Positions 23,401 to 34,744 of a DNA stretch of 64,000 nt are shown here, piece by piece. Where the stretch lies: NCBI GenBank assembly GCA_030386875.1, contig CM059557.1:56002514-56066513 (forward strand), written 5' to 3'. Origin of the DNA: Morinoia aosen (lineage: Eukaryota > Arthropoda > Malacostraca > Amphipoda > Talitridae). How positions within the stretch are numbered: position 1 is the stretch's first letter; the number at the start of each line of letters is the position of its first letter. The position numbers and the translations under genes were made by a program. The notes beneath the pieces were generated by a model, which had not been told where the DNA came from, searched no databases, and was given only the letters and a program-made list of their open reading frames with translations.

Positions 23401-24115
23401 GACCGAACGTCAAAATCAGAATATCAAGACTGTTTTATCACACCTTGCCGCCAACGATCAATCTTCGTGGCCTGATGCACTTCCTTGGACGTGCCTAGCG
23501 CTGAACATAAGTTATCAAAGTGTAATTGAAGAAATTCCGTATTATTTATTTTTTGGTAGGGACGCTGAAATTCCTGTGGTTGACTGGTTAAAAACCCCTC
23601 GCATGGATTACTCTCTAGGTGAGAATTACAGTGCCGAGGTAAGCTTACGACTCCACAATGCGTTCAACGTGGTGAAGGCCAAATCCAAGGCGTCACACGA
23701 CAAGTCGGTGCAAATGAAGGAAAGAGGTGTGAAAAACAACCAGGTGGAGAGCGGAAATATTGTGTTATTACACAATCCGACAGGAAAGGCCGAAGCTGCA
23801 AACGCGTGGCCTACCGACTGGGTAGGCCCTTTTCGTGTCCTTGAAAGGAATGCCACAAATGCGACCATTAAAGCACTATATAGTAACCGACAAGAAAGGG
23901 TTCATTTGGATAGATTGAAAGTTGCTTACCTACGGGGCGAGGCTTTTCCCGGCACGTCGGACGTCGCAGCTGAACCAGGAAGTGGAACCGGATATGAAAC
24001 AGTCGATAGTGAAAATGAAGAGCTGAGAACAGAAAACCACGTGAACGAGAGAGCGGCGGCCAGGACACAGCGGAGCTATAATTTGCGTTCTCGGTGTAGG
24101 TGGACCGCCAACTAG
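20369..24115 (+). CDS. pol: Ty3/gypsy retrotransposon pol polyprotein
   Basis: A full-length, uninterrupted Pol (1248 codons counted from a TTG at 20369; translation really enters near 20405 by frameshift). Order is protease, reverse transcriptase, RNase H, integrase, as in Ty3/gypsy and unlike Ty1/copia. Protease: DTG at residues 40-42. Reverse transcriptase: catalytic Asp409 in VDAKSAF and YLDD at 471-474. RNase H: Asp620 (SCDAS), Glu661 and Asp686 (ITDHTAL). Integrase: zinc ligands His849, His856, Cys886, Cys889; catalytic Asp918, Asp976 (ISDRGTEF) and Glu1013; GPF motif at 1153-1155 in the C-terminal module. All expected catalytic residues are present, so the enzyme could still be active. 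The tail after 1200 is acidic then basic and has no chromodomain. The stop is TAG at 24113. No env frame follows. Confidence 0.97.
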   Translation: MQGATVCRTAKKRNRRPLAPIINPSVILQVNGTPVTALLDTGANICLVKERVVAGIKNASVKGTSTALKTIGEEPVPVLGKINVPIKVNGQKIVQRCFVVKENAFPGDLLIGVEVMNKVNAKIDFGKCRASFFGTHVNMFSAPGHASPKILCVTREEKSVTLAEDITVKPRTQAMVKCRADGKFDGKEVILEPRIKWAPYVGATTARVQNGYVLMPVLNPFAEEIALTEGAIIATCHEIANEDATAEENNAENSEAEDHRREKRFQQIDELDLSHLVAEKQEQVRNLLKEYHKTISADEMDIGHVKGVKYKILLSDYRPIQTKGWRIPYSSQEIIDKKVSEMIESGIVQESTSAWKNPLVLVKKPGGGHRVCLDLRAVNMRVINEHYPIPHIVGTLEEVAGKEYYSIVDAKSAFHQIELDEESKQYTAFQTRQGNFEFSRLPMGLKCSTSVYQRVICHVLKRQLGKFAAIYLDDVCVNSMTFESHLENLREVLHEFQCAGVKIGLDKCKFAQKQVKYLGCYISREGLIPDPKNVEAMQSYPRPTAARKVRSFVAALNFYRRFIPHFATTAAPLNALTKKGARFQWKEEHEQAFCKLKQLMIEAPVLKKPSLNETYYLSCDASNEGSGAVLAQKCNGKEQPIGYFSKRFNDAEKRYSITEREGLAVVAAVNHFSPYLYGNKFVVITDHTALKYLFKGKNTKNNRIMRWALTLSQYDFEVIYRPGTQNVVPDALSRNIANDNEEENPDDEAPKTVFVTTMINEAPNVQEAESSLQKENVRAEQLKDPVWGPVLRYLEGDKLGDAPSLALKAEVFTDGGILYFRKTQRKPNRTRHLIVVPDALREAAITLAHDSTIGAHQGRAKTWKKLMEFGYWINMARDVNKYVDSCMQCQKRKINNRICVSMGSFPEIDKPLDRIGVDLIEMPVSNEGHKYILTVVDHFSRYVAAFPLRSKTTEEVTKALTKFVTTYGTAKTLISDRGTEFTSALFRNVCEKLKIKYYNTSAYYHPQSNGMTERQNQNIKTVLSHLAANDQSSWPDALPWTCLALNISYQSVIEEIPYYLFFGRDAEIPVVDWLKTPRMDYSLGENYSAEVSLRLHNAFNVVKAKSKASHDKSVQMKERGVKNNQVESGNIVLLHNPTGKAEAANAWPTDWVGPFRVLERNATNATIKALYSNRQERVHLDRLKVAYLRGEAFPGTSDVAAEPGSGTGYETVDSENEELRTENHVNERAAARTQRSYNLRSRCRWTAN
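20399..20430 (+). promoter_or_regulatory. -1 ribosomal frameshift signal between gag and pol
   Basis: The heptamer AAAAAAC occupies 20399-20405 and is read in the gag frame as A AAA AAC, the classic X XXY YYZ slippery arrangement. Slipping back by one base puts the ribosome exactly into the pol frame. Three bases later comes a perfect 7-bp hairpin, ATAGGAG (20409-20415) and CTCCTAT (20424-20430), with an 8-base loop that contains the gag stop codon TAG (20421-20423). The spacer of 3 is short against the usual 5 to 9, so the lowest pairs may be open on the ribosome. Confidence 0.75.
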
Positions 24116-26685
24116 AAACGAACTGCGGAGGACTGAAATCATGCATTAACTTGCCTTTGCGGGATGTGTTCTTGTGTGTTTAATTTTAAGAAAACTCTTG
24201 CGTAGGAGTAAGTTTTTTTAGCGTTGCATTGCTTTAATCTAAATGCGTTCTTTAGTAGAATTGTGTTATTCTAGCTGTGAATTGAAACTAATCTCACTCA
24301 CTAGAGTGTGATGCTTTGTTCAATAGGAATATGCTCTAGGTTATGTAACTCCAACTTGCTTTGCTCACAAGAAATTTCGTTTGGACGAAAATCTTGTTGA
24401 GTGATCTAATCTTACACTATGCGTAGTTCTCATTTTCTCTCTTGCTAAGTAAAGGGAAGTTGAGCGTTTATTAGGTTAACGTCGTGTGTTTCTCAAGAGG
24501 AGTACTTTGTTTCCTTTGTAGGATGCTTATATTCTCGCCAGCTTCTCGTGAAGCGTGCGCGCTTCATACGAGACAGCTCTAGCGAATGAATTAAGTTTCA
24601 TCAGAATTTCTTAGGCTGAGGCTATCTCAGGCTAGCTGATTTTATCTATACCTTTAGACCGTTCATTTTCACAACGGGGAAAATAAGTTTAGCGTCATAT
24701 TAAAATTTCGTATTCTTTTGTACTGTAGCGTTGAATTCTGACTCTGTGTCTTTCTCTTACCCTGAAAGAATATCGTAAACACGGTATTCCGGAAGGAATC
24801 AGTTTCCTCTTACTCTGTAGAAGTATAGTACATTTCTTTTCAGACTTAAGGAATTAATTTCTTGGTAGATTAGCGTAGTATGTACTTCAGCAGAAACCAG
24901 GCCAGAACATTGCATAACACGAATGCGGCTCATATAAGCAGCAAAACCAAGGAAATTCAAGTGGAACACTAGCAATTATTTACAAGAACGAAGAAGATAG
25001 AACAACAACACAACATAGGGGACACATTGCACCTGTATTGGAGATGTTTAAAAGGATTGCCCAAATTCAAGCGTTGCAGTGAGAGGCGACAAAGACGAAT
25101 GTATAGCTGGAAACTTGGAGCATGCTCAGAAGAATGCGGAGGGCACAAGTAATTGCCTCAGAGCCACTCGCGGTCGAGCTGTGGCTGTAGACATGGGTCG
25201 CTAACAAGCAGAGCCAGGAAAGGGCATCTCAAGTAATTAGTGCCCATGCTTCGGAGTGGATAACAGCACCGGGTGACTAAACATCACGATGAGGAAGGAA
25301 GGAAGAGAATACGAAAATAAAGCAGATAATGTTCTAGGGCGCCGTAATGTAATAGTGTTCAAAAATGCTTTTATAAATGGGTACCCAAATGAACCAATGA
25401 TAATGCTTTTATATTATTGAGAATGGAATCTAACTTGATTTATTTGGAATTTGCATTGTGACATGAACGCTTAGAAAGGCATTCCTGAAACTCGCATGCA
25501 AGTGTCCTGTGAATTTTTACTAGGCAAATTATCACATTGGAATATTGAAGCCACATTGTAGGCATCTCTATTTATACGTGAAATAAAAATTTGAAAGAGA
25601 TTACGTCGGATAGCCTTTGAATGATACGTACGGTCTTCAAAGGATATTAACCCATGAAATTCTCGCATAAATAAGAATGTTCACTCGGAGAAAATGAAAT
25701 ATTATTTGTGTCTATCGGATTCCACGTCGACGTCAAGGAATACTGAAGGGGAATTCTACAGGATACCAGCGTGCACTGCGCAGGATTGTGCCTCGGAATA
25801 CTTCAGCATTACTTCGTGGGATTAGGAACCCTATCGCGAAGGGAGACTATATTGAATGAAATTATCGACGATTCTACTCGTATTCTTCGACAGGTCAACA
25901 TAAGTTCCTGATCTGCCAATTCGTCTGATCAACGAAGAGGCATTCATGAGTAATCTGCTGATTAAAAATTTGAGTTTGAATAGACGTCATAAAAATATAT
26001 GTGAAACATTGCACTTAACATGATTTGGTGGTAATTTGAATCGTGATAATGATACATCTTACAAAAGGAAATCGTGCAGTTAGTGTGGTGTATAGAAATG
26101 TTATACGAGTCTGGAGATTGGGCTCGCAATACTTCCTCATGAAATTAAGTACACATCTTCAACGCGTGTGTGAAGCTATTGAAATGCCAGAAGAGAAGCA
26201 TGGAAAGAGAGCAAATTCGTCAACGATACCAAAGGAATCAACATCGAATAGTCAACAGCAGCGTCAAGGACTTGGACAACAGAATATGCAAGCGGGAATT
26301 GAAACCTATGGAGAGTAAAATCATCGATACTTTAGGATGTCTGAGGAGTGGGAAAGGTGCCCGTGAAATTTTGTGAATGTTATTAGGGTTAAGTACCCAA
26401 GTATTTAGTACGCACTTTACTTCGGCGGGAAAAACAGATACATCGGTTAGAAGAACACGACACAATATATCACGCTTTGGCTGATAGTAATGATTGTAGT
26501 GTTAATTGTAAGGTACCCTGTTTCTGCGGAACAAAGTTTAGATGATAATGTGCTTGAGTAGAATTTACCATGTGTGTCTTATATTGGCTGCATACTGTAG
26601 TACTTATTATTTAATAAATAGCTGAAAGCTAATGCAAAAAAAAAATTGTCAGGCCAATTTTTTTTTTAACTCTAGGAGGGCCGTC
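24116..26685 (+). other. region between pol and repeat copy 2, no env found
   Basis: About 2.6 kb without a long open frame. If the 571-bp copies are LTRs this is the element's 3' untranslated part, unusually long for an element without env. Purine-rich GAGGAAGGAAGGAAGAGA at 25289-25306 resembles a polypurine tract; AACTCTAGGAGGG just before copy 2 (26669-26681), preceded by a T-run, is another candidate. TGTTCTAGGGCGCCGTAA at 25329 looks like the start of a different LTR, but I find no matching copy upstream of gag. An open frame at 26043-26318 shows no envelope features. Confidence 0.45.
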
Positions 26686-27256
26686 TGTCGAGAATATGTT
26701 CAGAATGATCAAATTTTGCGAATTAAAAATGAAAATTCTTGTAAGTGTGTGTAGTGTAACAAATTTGTGCTTACGTAAAAAGTTGTGTCTTGAAATATCT
26801 CAGATAATCCCAGCAGCCAGAGGGGTCGCTTCAACATGAATGTTTTATGTCGCTTCAACATGTATGTTTTTTACGCCTGTATGTTTTCTTTCAACTCAGC
26901 AATGTTAGGAGGCTGCGATAAGGTGCGAGAGCCAAACGATGTATGTTTACAGTGTGTCTTGTTTCTGGAGGGGCCTATGTTGTGGTTATAGCAAATTTTT
27001 CATGCGAGCGAGCCTTGGGAAACTCGATACGGTCGAAAAATGCCTACCCAACCGCGAACAAAGTCGCCTTGTAGTCAAAGATAAATCGAGACACTCAGAC
27101 CGAGAGAGTCGGCAAACCAACGGTCGGTTCGAAGGAGCTGAGCGTGAGAAGAAAAATGATGCTAAGAAAGAAATAAAGGCGAGCGGCGGCACTACCAATT
27201 AGAAAAGAGGTAGGCGGGCACTCCGAGGCTCCTAAGATTCTCATAGGCCGAAGGTG
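26686..27256 (+). repeat. 571-bp direct repeat, copy 2
   Basis: 570 of 571 bases match copy 1 at 18990-19560, offset 7696. After the shared part, copy 2 reads CCGAAG followed by GTGAGAG, a good splice donor, whereas copy 1 runs into gag sequence. This may be the 3' LTR, a second element's leader, or a recent segmental duplication. The near-identity points to a very recent event or to an assembly duplication. Confidence 0.85.
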
Positions 27257-30200
27257 AGAGTGAACAACCTTCGAAGAAAATGCGCTAGGGCTCAAGGCGT
27301 CTGAGGAACAATGGACAGTTCGACCGGCGAAACCGTAACGTGAGGTGCAACCAAGAAACGCGGGTGTGTTCACAATAACAAGCGTGCTTAATGCAATAAT
27401 AAGAAAAGTGGCTATATTGAAAATTATACTAAGTTTCACGCTATAATGTAATCCAGAAAGTAACACATTCTCGTTTCACTTGCAGAAAATTTACGTGTTC
27501 CCGTCACCACGTTCACAAAGGGGAAATTTATCAAAACATAACCCACCGTGGGAGTTATTGATGGAACATGGAGATGCTGCACTAGAAGGGAGGGTAAGAG
27601 ATGCATTTCTTAAAAAAAAAGAAAGAGTAAAGATATTGTTGAGATAAATATTGCGATAATTCATTGTCATTCAGTCATTGATGCGCTTAAAAAGTAACAA
27701 GTTAAATTTTTATCTTTGACAGGCGGGACGGTAATTCAGTCACACATCTGAGGATTGATCAGCTCGAATGAAGGGAATCGACGTGTGAACATGCTGAAAC
27801 GAAATGAGCAAGATAACGTCCTCACTAGACATTTTCTGAACAGTGCATAAGATAGGCCTTTGAACTGAAGCGACTCGCGGACGAATTTTGTGGTTGAAGT
27901 GACCTTCGCCAACTGGGCTGCTGGGGGGCGCTGAGATATTGTAGGCATTATTTGTGTTATGTTTGGGTGCATAAGCAATCTGCGGTTGAAGGCTGGCCAG
28001 CCAAATTTCTGTGTAATTATGTGTAGTAGGTCATTTGACGTATGCTATTTGCTTTCATTACTAATTAGCATTGTTCCTAACACCAATCATTGTGTGTGCG
28101 CTCATTGATGTTTGTATCACGTATAGCTGGGAATTATAAATGTTAAGCATAGTTCACCCTGTGTATCATGCCCCACAATATTAGAAGCAATCCATCGTAA
28201 TGCAACGGAGGGCGCCCAGAAAATGCGCTGCGTAAGTGGGTCAGCGATCCCCGGTGAGTACCTTTATTTTTAGTATATGTACTGTAATTGCCGATTATAA
28301 TTCATCTAATTTGTGTTGTGTATATAGCCTGGAGGTGTGCCATTCCTCTATTCCGAGAACCTGATCTTCTTGTTAATGAATTGTTAACAAGGAGGTGAAG
28401 GGTAACATTACATTTCTCGTGACATTAATGCTTGCTTATTATTGTTTCCCTGTTACGAATCTACGTTCTAATGTATCACATATGGATATTGCTCTACGCA
28501 GTGATAGTAGATTTAAAGAAACAACAGATGTATCATTGTTCATGAATCCGATTTAGCATGGTGTTGACCTCACCAGCTCTTTTTGTCCAGCACGCCAAAG
28601 CGCATCTGCAGAGGAGCCCGTAACTCTTAACTTCTCGAACCCAAATTTATCATCGCAGCAGGTTGCTTCAGTCTATTGATGAATTTAATCCGCAGCAGCC
28701 ACATTAACTTTGAACACTCTAGCTTTGATGGCGAAGTCTGCAGCCTTTAATTTCCTCGCTCATTCGCTACGTAACTCCGGGATAAGGACTTGTTTCTCCT
28801 TGCGTTCTCGACGCCACCGAGGCAGAGATACGTGACAACTTAACTATTTGAATACCATGCTCTCCAATTGGGTAAGCAATGAAAACTTATCATTCGAGTT
28901 CGATTGTACAAAAAGCGTTCAATCATTGTGAAATTCATCGTGTTGCCGTAATTCCACCCGTGTGTTTGGTTAAAATTAATTTTTTAGTTAATTTTTTAAT
29001 TAACTAGTGAAAATTAATTTTTTAAGTCTACTTTTCTCATTTTATTTGGAATTTGTTTCTTTAATAGTATATACAAATGTGTCAATAATAGTTGAATAAA
29101 GAGTGGCCAGCGCCAAGGTAACTGAACAGTCACTATATAAGGGATTGGTAAAATGCCCTGGTTCGTATCACCGCTAATTAAGGAGTATTTTGTCACTATT
29201 ATTGTCATTTATTCAAACTAGAAACATTTCATTATATGAAGGCAAAACAGTAACAGCAGATACTTTTGCCCTGTTGTAGCATCTTTCAGCATGTTTTCCG
29301 TTACGCACAGCCCCTGTCTCTGCCCGGTGCCTCATCGCAACTTTAATTTTCTGAACATTTCGGGGATGTTCTTTAATCCATTGGGAGCATCTTGTACTCG
29401 TTGTCGGACGATTCCAAATGATCGATACTTTGCAATGTTTTGATTTTTGGCAAAGCACCAGAAGAAAAATTCACTTGGTGTTAAATTTGGGTTTCGTGAA
29501 GTTTAGAAAAAAATTCAGTTACGCTGCTATTTGTTTATTACAACTGGCAGTCAATGTGGTGGTGCTCCATCAAACTCGAACAGAAACGATTTCAATAATT
29601 ATGTTGAACTGAACGAATTGTGAAATCAACTGGCATTCATGAATGGGGGAATGGAAAAATGAAACGTATACAATTTGAACGAAGCCGTATTGTGACTATA
29701 TTAAACTTTATGCGCGCTACGGTGTTTGTTCATTTCTGATAATAATGTTTAGGGGGTGAAGGAAAAAACTTTCGATGAAACGAAAAATGTAGACTTCACA
29801 TATCTCAAAATGATCAGGTCATACATATTAGAAAATGATTAATAGTCTGCTTCTTTGGAGTGACTTTGTAGAACCACGTGACGAACAAAGTGATGGTTGG
29901 CTTCCTCTAGGTGAAAATTTCAAGTGTGCAATCATCAGTGGTCAAGATGATATTTTAGGATTGACTACTTCTTCCTTTCATTCCTCCTCCAAAAAAAATA
30001 CAACCCGTCTCTGCACAAGACTTGCATCGATGTTGCTGACTGTTGGCTGACACCGAAGTGAAGTAATGAAAAAATCAGTACAGTAATAAAAGATTAATTT
30101 CAGTAATGAAAAGAGCATATTCATAGCATAGTTTTGAGAAGGAGTACACAAGATTTTAAACAAATGCGGAACAAATGAAGAATTTAGTTAGTTTCCCTAG

Positions 30201-31100
30201 AGAATGACTGGCGTGTGCCTCTCATATCTTGCGCCTTAGATTTATGTGATATTTAACTTTTAGCTCGCACGCTCTCAAGGGTGCGTAGCTAATCCTAACT
30301 TCATTATTGTACGCTGAAACTTTCTAATGAGTTCATCTATAACCGTAAAAATGAGAGATGATGTGAAGAATGTTCTCATCTTACGAGCATCAACACACAT
30401 TTTACAGCAAGGCTTGAATATTTCTTGTCAAGTTCGATAGTCTTTACTTCATGAACATGATGCCTTTTCTCTCCGATTCGAAAATTGTTCATATCTGACA
30501 CCTTAGAAGTAATATCGTCTGTGTGAGTTCATGGTGTATGAGGGACAAAATAAATGAGACTGCTCACTGTACAGTGCCTGCATGGGGGTAAAATCAGTTG
30601 AGTTTCAACCCAGAGTAGGAACATTTTTCTACGATTCAACGTATAAATAAATTATTTATAGGCCTAATACCAGCTAAAACACTCATTTCAAAAGCTTAGC
30701 ACTAACTGCAGTTCGAAGAACTTGTTTCATTTTAACTAAAATTGCTCCTGCACAGGCTTTCAAGAGCAGCATTGCAAACATTACTTGTGCAGAAATTTCA
30801 ATTCGTTAGAATTCCTGAACGTAAGCATTGATGCTGCAATGGCAGGCGCTGTAGTTAAGCCATTTTTCACAGATACGAGCAGCACAGCCCAGAAAACCAT
30901 GCTTTTACGTTTGCTTCCACGCTACAAAGAGTCTTCGTAATGAAATGAGCTACGAAATTTGAAGAACCTTAATGTTTATGCGCCTTTACCCAAAGGGGTG
31001 CGCCTTCCGCGAGTGAACTGAAGTTCTGTAGACATTGTCGCTTAGTAACGACTGCAAGCTTGACTTTTAATTTGTGCAGTGCGTTCTGTAGCCTCATTTG
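27257..31100. other. non-coding stretch with one exon-like segment
   Basis: Mostly AT-rich and featureless. A 108-base segment at 27486-27593 is open, 36 codons long, and flanked by a pyrimidine-rich acceptor (TTTCACTTGCAG) and the donor AGG/GTAAGA; see findings. A second donor-like GTGAGT follows at 28253. Other open frames here (27736-27978, 29213-29458) are not recognised. Confidence 0.4.
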
Positions 31101-31133
31101 AATTCAGAGAGCACCATAAATGCTCTCTGAATT
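31101..31133. other. perfect 13-bp hairpin
   Basis: AATTCAGAGAGCA at 31101-31113 is the exact reverse complement of TGCTCTCTGAATT at 31121-31133, with a 7-base loop. It lies at the edge of the 36-bp repeat region. It could be a remnant of terminal inverted repeats or a structured RNA; the arms are too short to claim a microRNA precursor. Confidence 0.7.
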
Positions 31134-31194
31134 AGAATCCAGCGGTGCGGCGGTCTCCAGACCAGCGGACACGGTGAGGTGAAGCGAGACAATT

Positions 31195-31640
31195 TTGTAG
31201 GCGAACGAGCGCTTCTGAACGTCGTTCTCGCTGTAGTTGGTGCAGCCTACCGCTTCTCTTTCCAGACGCTGGTGTAACGTGCATCCGCATTCTCATTTTA
31301 AGACTTGGTTCAGCCTGCAGCTTCCTTTTCATTCTACGCGCAGATGATGCCTGCCGATTCAGTTTCACTCTAGGCACTGATTCAGCCAACAGCTTCTTTC
31401 CCACTCTAGGGACGGGTTCTGCGTGCATGTTCGATCTCATTCCAGGCACTGATTCACTCCCCAGCTTTTGTTTCATTCCAGGTTCTATCTAGTTCCGCCT
31501 GCAGCTTTCGTCTCATTCTAGGCTCAGATGAAGCCTGCCGATTCAGTTTCTTTTCAGGGATTGCGCTGCCCGCAGCCTCCTTCGCTTCCCAAGCGCTTGT
31601 GCAGCCTGCATTGGCAGGGTTTGAGGCAGGGTTTGTATGA
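31195..31640 (-). repeat. degenerate 36-bp repeat with an open minus frame
   Basis: On the minus strand, 31132-31476 is open for 114 codons, and its middle is a 12-residue periodicity: ESVPGMRSNMHA, EPVPRVGKKLLA, ESVPRVKLNRQA and further decayed copies. At DNA level the unit is 36 bases, for example CACTGATTCA...CATTCCAGG, and decayed units continue past the frame to about 31640. The protein would be strongly basic. It may be a minisatellite that happens to be open, since 36 is a multiple of 3, or a decayed repeat-protein gene. The open frame has an ATG but no recognised domain. Confidence 0.6.
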
Positions 31641-34600
31641 CCCTGAGATGCACCAGAGCGAGCAAACTTAAAAATATATTTTACGATGAATCAAAATAAT
31701 TTTCATTTGCCTTCAAGGCGTAAAAATGTTAAGTCTGTAAGCACAGAAATTCCAACTTTTGGTTAATCGTTTGTCTATTGCGAATTTATGACATATTAGG
31801 CTTTTTAAACTCTTATTTTTCTTGCAACATGTTACAGAGTCGTTGAAAATAAAACACTTTTGTGTGGTACCTGCAGCTCACGCGCATCAATGTATGTATT
31901 ACATATTGTTTCTAAGTCGTCAAAGATCACACGGTGTTATTTAAGTTGGACGCAAAATTTATACTCAAAAACTGTTTCTAAGTGGATGTCTTTTTTGATT
32001 ACTCTTTTTCTGCGCTTCGATAAATTTTACATAAATTTCAGCTGGTGTAAATGTAGAGAAATTTTACAACAGATATTTATAGACATCATGTAGGATTGAG
32101 GGATATCATCGCGGGAGAAAACAGCATTCAAGTGACCATTGCTTTGCGTATTATTTTTTAAAGAAGTAAACGAATTACATATCGCGTAGTGCTGAGCGCA
32201 AAGCCTGCTTTTTTCATCATCGTTTCCTAAAATAAAACACGCCATGTATCAGCCTAACATTTGTTCATGACAGGGAATAAACTCACAAAAACAGCAGCAC
32301 TAATCTTCGTCTTAAAATGGTAAACAGGGCAAAAATCGCTGTAGGCATGGTAATTTTTTTAATAACCAAATTAATAAAGACTGAAGGAATAAAATTGAAC
32401 GTTTTGAACTCAACGGTTCATCATCGGCAAAAGTTCTGCGATAAAACAGAACAAATATGAGTAAATCAAAACTGCAACACACGAATGAAAACTGCATCAT
32501 ACAAAAATATTTTCAAACATAAAACTCTAAAATTAAAATGAAAACATAAAAACGCAAACTAATGATTACCTTTTTGAAAGACATTTTGGGAGCCATTTAA
32601 AGCGCGTTTGAGTTTAAAAATGTATAGGGACTCAAGGATACGTAAACCAATCATGTGTAGGGTCCTTGAAAGTATTTTAAAATGGTTTACGGAAACAGGG
32701 ACGTTGCAGTTTTCAGAGTGGGATAAAACTGAGGGCAAGAGAGGGGAACCAAGAGGACGGTTGCGGACGGTTTTTGACAGCATCGCTAAGCAATGCTACT
32801 ATTTCTCTCAGACATAGTGTAGGTAAAATCAATTTGAATACGTCTGTTGCTGCTCAATTTTTGTTTGTTTTCACTCTGTAAAATTGTTTATAGCTAATCC
32901 TCGTTTCATAATTTATGACACTCATCAGAGATGTTTAGCATATATCAAAGAGCCAGGCAGAGTTAATATTTTCGTGGGACCCACCTAAAATTTGTTTCAG
33001 TACAAATTACGTACACCGTACAAGCTTTTGGGCCACATCGAAGCTTGAAAGTTTGTCGGGCTAGCTTAGATTAGTCGTTAGTTTTAGCCTCCCTAGCCAG
33101 CAACAAATGCGATCCAAAGAGAGGGAGGATGAAGGCACCATTTAGTATGGAGCTAAGGAAACGCGGAATCTACGCAGAAAGGGCATAGAAACATTGAGTT
33201 GTGAAAGAAGATTAGGAAACAAGACCAAAGTTGAAAGAGAAAGTAGTAGGTGCTGAAGAACAGGACAGAAGTGAACCGAAAAAAGATGGACCGTAACATA
33301 ACAAAAACATTTTATATATTCAAAAAAGAAGGCCTACCTAACTCTCAGCTCGTGCCTTGACATTGTCCCCCTGGGAGAGCTAGTTCCCACAGATACAATA
33401 GCTGTATCCCCCTGAGGGGAAGTTTGTCGGGCTAGTCTCAGCTCGTGAAAGAATCCTCTACTCAAATAGTGTGAAAGAAGAGTAAACACGACGCGCTTGC
33501 TGCTTGATCGACGTAGCATTTGCCCAATTAGTGAGTGGGAAAACATTGCAAAGTTCATGGATAGTCTCAAATTATCATTTTATGCAGGCATCAAACGAAT
33601 CTTTACATATTTTGCTTCATCGCTCCCAAAAATCAGTCTCATTACTTATTATATTTTAGAAATATTATTAATGCTCATTTAGGTAGGTGTTCAGGTATTC
33701 ACAATCCCAAGCTCTATGGAAAGCGTGAGTCTATCGGAAGTTTTTCCAAGAGTCTGTGCACAGTATTAAGAGAATGATTAAGATTTCAGGAACTCTTCAG
33801 TCGGAGTAACTGAACTCCAAAGTTTGGTTTTTAAAGCCAGTGTAGCACCGGTGTAAATAATAAACGCTTAAAGTTTGGATTCTCTTGAGGTACAATCTAA
33901 AACACTCTCCACAAGCCTTGCAGTCTCCTTTTGAGATTCGCATTTATATCTTGGCTGCTCCTCAGTTAGTAGAAATAAAAATTCCTCGTTCCTTTCGCAG
34001 TGAGCATCTTTTGCCTTGTCTGCATAGTTCACAATGTCCTAAATTTTCACATTGCTCTTTCCCGGCGCCTCGAGCTAAGTTATTTTTGGGCCCTCCTGAA
34101 CGAACACCCTGAAATATTCAAAGAAAAAAGTTCAAAGGATGATCTCAAGAAACTTGCATTCTTCAGGACTAACCTTTGGGAAGATGTCGGGTTTCCCAGC
34201 AGCAGATCTTGTGATCATGTCATTAGTGTCAGTTGCCCTCGCAAGATGATGCACTCATTAGCTTAACGAAGCAGTAGAGGGAAATTTTGTTTACGGACGT
34301 TTAGCAGGAGGTTCAAATGGAATTCACGGTAGCGACTGCATGCTGTATAAAATCTTGCTTGAAAAAATTTTACGAAATGTATCTCAATATGACTTTCTCT
34401 TCAGTATCGTGAGTTCAAATTTAAAGGTAAGAGCGACATTCACGGCCACCCTGCTGCCTATAAAGGTAACACAATACACTTTATCCCAGTGCTTTTTGCA
34501 TGAAATTATAGTTCTTTGGTATTTGCCGCTGTTTTCGCACAATTGAACAAATTATAGGTAGAGTATTAATATATCACAACTAATTATCTTTCTCACTGCA

Positions 34601-34744
34601 TAAAATAACTCAATGGTACTGTTTTAATACACTTACGCTGTAAATTCAAAACCGTAGCCATTTAATATCATTATTAATGTTCGTAAAAAAATCCCAATTC
34701 CTTCAACAAGATATGTATTCATAGAACTGAGATGCATTCAATTT
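31641..34744. other. non-coding, nothing recognised
   Basis: AT-rich intron sequence. TTTGTCGGGCTAG occurs twice (33053 and 33425), and CCCCTGAGGGG is a short palindrome at 33408. Open frames up to 88 codons show no motif. Confidence 0.5.

Noticed and set aside
20939-24146. Long minus-strand open frames (up to 200 codons)
   Set aside because: They are shadows of the pol gene on the other strand.
26043-26318. Remnant env gene of the Ty3/gypsy element
   Set aside because: No signal peptide, furin-like site, cysteines in pattern or membrane anchor in this 91-codon frame.
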